This document shows, piece by piece, positions 62,834 through 64,000 of a stretch of 64,000 bases of DNA (positions are counted from its first letter, which is position 1; every line of letters starts with the position of its first letter). Source of the DNA: Stagnihabitans sp038231395 (GTDB lineage: Bacteria; Pseudomonadota; Alphaproteobacteria; Rhodobacterales; Rhodobacteraceae). Under the pieces are notes generated by a model. The model ran no database searches and was not told the DNA's origin. It saw nothing but the letters and a program-made list of their open reading frames with translations. Where the stretch lies: contig JBBRLL010000017.1 in assembly GCA_038231395.1 (NCBI GenBank), positions 1-64,000 of the forward strand, read 5' to 3'. A program made the position numbers and the translations under genes.

Positions 62834-63529
62834 GTGAAGATTTCGTCCATGGCCAGAACGGCTGCACGTGTGGTGTTGCTGACGTTTCAGATTTTGACGT
62901 CGCAAAGGGTTGAGGCTGCGGTTGATCCCGCGCAGTCGTGTGACCGGGCTGCCGCGCAGGCTGCGAAGGTGGTGGGCGTGCCGATTGATATCCTTCTCGC
63001 GATTTCGCGGGTTGAGACGGGCCGACGCCTTGATGGGTCATTCGGACCTTGGCCGTGGACCATCAATGCGGACGGCAAAGGCACGTTCTACGACTCCAAG
63101 ACAGCCGCGATAACTGCTGCGGAAACTCATCAGGCGGATGGCACCGGAACCTTCGACATCGGTTGCTTTCAGTTGAATATCCGCTGGCATGGCAAAGCCT
63201 TCGCGTCGTTTGATGACATGTTTGACCCAGTGAAAAATGCAACCTACGCCGCCCAGTTTTTGCAGTCGCTTTACCAGGAGACGGGGAATTGGTCGGATGC
63301 GGTGGCGGCCTATCACTCCCGCACGCCGGATCTGGCGCAGACCTACCTCAATCAGGTGAAGGCCGTCCTTTCCGGCCCGGATGCCGGACCTGCACTGGCG
63401 ACGGCTGCGTCCGAACCTGCCCTGCGTGAGAACAGCTTTCCATTGCTGCAGGCCGGTGCCGAAGGCGGTTTTGGTTCCATAGTTCCGTTGGTCGGGGCCA
63501 GAGGGCCGATTATCGGAGGAAACTCTTAG
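62834..63529 (+). CDS. Lytic transglycosylase, flagellar SltF type
   Basis: 231 residues from GTG 62834 behind AGGGGAAA. Signal peptide of about 28 residues (to VEAAV). The SLT domain has ILLAISRVETGRRLDG with the catalytic Glu, then FDIGCFQLNIRWHG and YAAQFLQSLYQETGNWSDAVAAYHS. The C-terminal tail after about 180 lacks the domain. Its stop overlaps the GTG of flhA. In Rhodobacter sphaeroides SltF opens the cell wall for the flagellar rod; the position next to flhA supports that role here. Confidence 0.88.
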   Translation: MKISSMARTAARVVLLTFQILTSQRVEAAVDPAQSCDRAAAQAAKVVGVPIDILLAISRVETGRRLDGSFGPWPWTINADGKGTFYDSKTAAITAAETHQADGTGTFDIGCFQLNIRWHGKAFASFDDMFDPVKNATYAAQFLQSLYQETGNWSDAVAAYHSRTPDLAQTYLNQVKAVLSGPDAGPALATAASEPALRENSFPLLQAGAEGGFGSIVPLVGARGPIIGGNS

Positions 63530-64000
63530 TGAACGGATTCAAGATCGACCCGGCAGTTTTGTTTCGCCCGACCATTCTATTGGCCCTCGCCCTGATGGGC
63601 GTCATTCTGATGATGGTTTTGCCGGTTCCGGCCTGGGTTCTGGATATTGGCCTTGCCCTGTCGTTCGCGCTGGCGATCCTGATGCTGACCGTGACGCTGT
63701 TCATCGAAAGACCATTGGAATTCTCGGCGTTCCCGACGATTTTGCTCGCCTCCCTGATGCTGCGCCTGTCGTTGAACGTGTCGTCGACCAAGCTGATCAT
63801 TGGAAAGGGTCACACCGGAACCGGCGCCGCAGGTCACGTGATCCAAGGCTTTGCCGAGTTCATTATGGGCGGTAACCTTCTGCAAGGCATCGTGATTTTC
63901 CTTGTTTTGCTGATCGTGAACTTTGTGGTCATCACCAAAGGTGCGGGCCGGATGGCCGAAGTTGGCGCGCGGTTTGCCTTGGACGGCATGCCCGGCAAAC
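63529..64000 (+). CDS. flhA: Flagellar export apparatus protein FlhA (N-terminal part)
   Basis: The first 157 residues are present, from GTG 63529, which shares a base with the sltF stop; the window ends inside the gene. Membrane helices begin FRPTILLALALMGVILMMV and VPAWVLDIGLALSFALAIL, followed by FPTILLASLMLRLSLNVSST and KGAGRMAEVGARFALDGMPGK, the conserved FHIPEP-family cytoplasmic loop. FlhA forms the ring of the flagellar type III export gate. Probably the start of a larger flagellar cluster to the right. Confidence 0.96.
   Translation, partial: MNGFKIDPAVLFRPTILLALALMGVILMMVLPVPAWVLDIGLALSFALAILMLTVTLFIERPLEFSAFPTILLASLMLRLSLNVSSTKLIIGKGHTGTGAAGHVIQGFAEFIMGGNLLQGIVIFLVLLIVNFVVITKGAGRMAEVGARFALDGMPGK

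Noticed and set aside
1..64000. CRISPR arrays, tRNA or rRNA genes, prophage
   Set aside because: No regularly spaced repeats, cloverleaf sequences with CCA-end features or phage structural genes were recognised on either strand; this was by reading only.

Overview
The window looks like a chromosomal segment of an alphaproteobacterium of the Rhodobacteraceae (Rhodobacter/Gemmobacter/Pseudorhodobacter-like). The basis is high GC, a short (about 93 nt) SRP RNA, a serC-serA operon behind a serC-type RNA leader, an ECF sigma/NrsF pair next to bufferin genes, a CopCD pair, and a flagellar SltF-type transglycosylase just before flhA. This assignment rests on gene content and style, not on a database match. 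No tRNA, rRNA, phage, CRISPR array or complete insertion sequence was found.

Layout. 1-406: right end of an IS3-type insertion sequence that has cut into a reverse-strand gene. 485-5.5 kb: GFA-family protein, acyl-CoA thioesterase, class V aminotransferase-like enzyme, RsgA GTPase directly behind the SRP RNA gene, and a class III aminotransferase. 5.6-9.9 kb: secreted TPR protein and a four-gene molybdenum-hydroxylase operon (FAD, 2Fe-2S and Mo subunits plus a MoaD/ThiS-like protein). 10.0-15.0 kb: ECF sigma factor and NrsF anti-sigma, convergent with a bufABC bufferin operon (DUF2282 precursor, DUF692/MNIO maturase, DUF2063 partner). Sigma gene and bufA share a GTAAC...CGAA promoter. An ATP-grasp gene lies divergent from bufA. 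15.1-20.3 kb: asd, two glycosyltransferases, an MFS carrier, tRNA hydroxylase TrhO. 20.4-24.7 kb: nicotinamidase and nicotinate phosphoribosyltransferase (NAD salvage) flanking a membrane histidine kinase whose receiver domain is in another frame. 24.7-29.6 kb: arfB preceded by a strongly initiated 18-codon ORF and an intrinsic terminator, queuosine-precursor transporter, phytase-like esterase, MepA, MFS carrier, YggT.

29.6-34.3 kb: RecQ and a large hybrid sensor kinase, convergent. 34.4-41.9 kb: alpha-2-macroglobulin plus penicillin-binding protein 1C, a periplasmic defence/repair pair. 42-49 kb: MFS carrier, metallophosphatase, the serine pathway (serA, serC, serB), GNAT acetyltransferase, TauE/SafE permease. 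49-50.7 kb: copper genes copD, copC and a small Cys-rich protein. 50.7-51.7 kb: decayed DNA with a short-chain dehydrogenase pseudogene. 51.7-61.7 kb: oligopeptide-type ABC transporter, class V aminotransferase/epimerase, GntR regulator, fructuronate-reductase-like dehydrogenase and sugar kinase. 61.8-64 kb: TolB-like propeller protein, SltF-type transglycosylase and the start of flhA.

The two most interesting loci are the sigma/NrsF-controlled bufferin locus with its divergent ATP-grasp neighbour, and the small-ORF/terminator leader in front of the ribosome-rescue factor arfB. Function calls rest on motifs and family resemblance read by eye; no searches were run.
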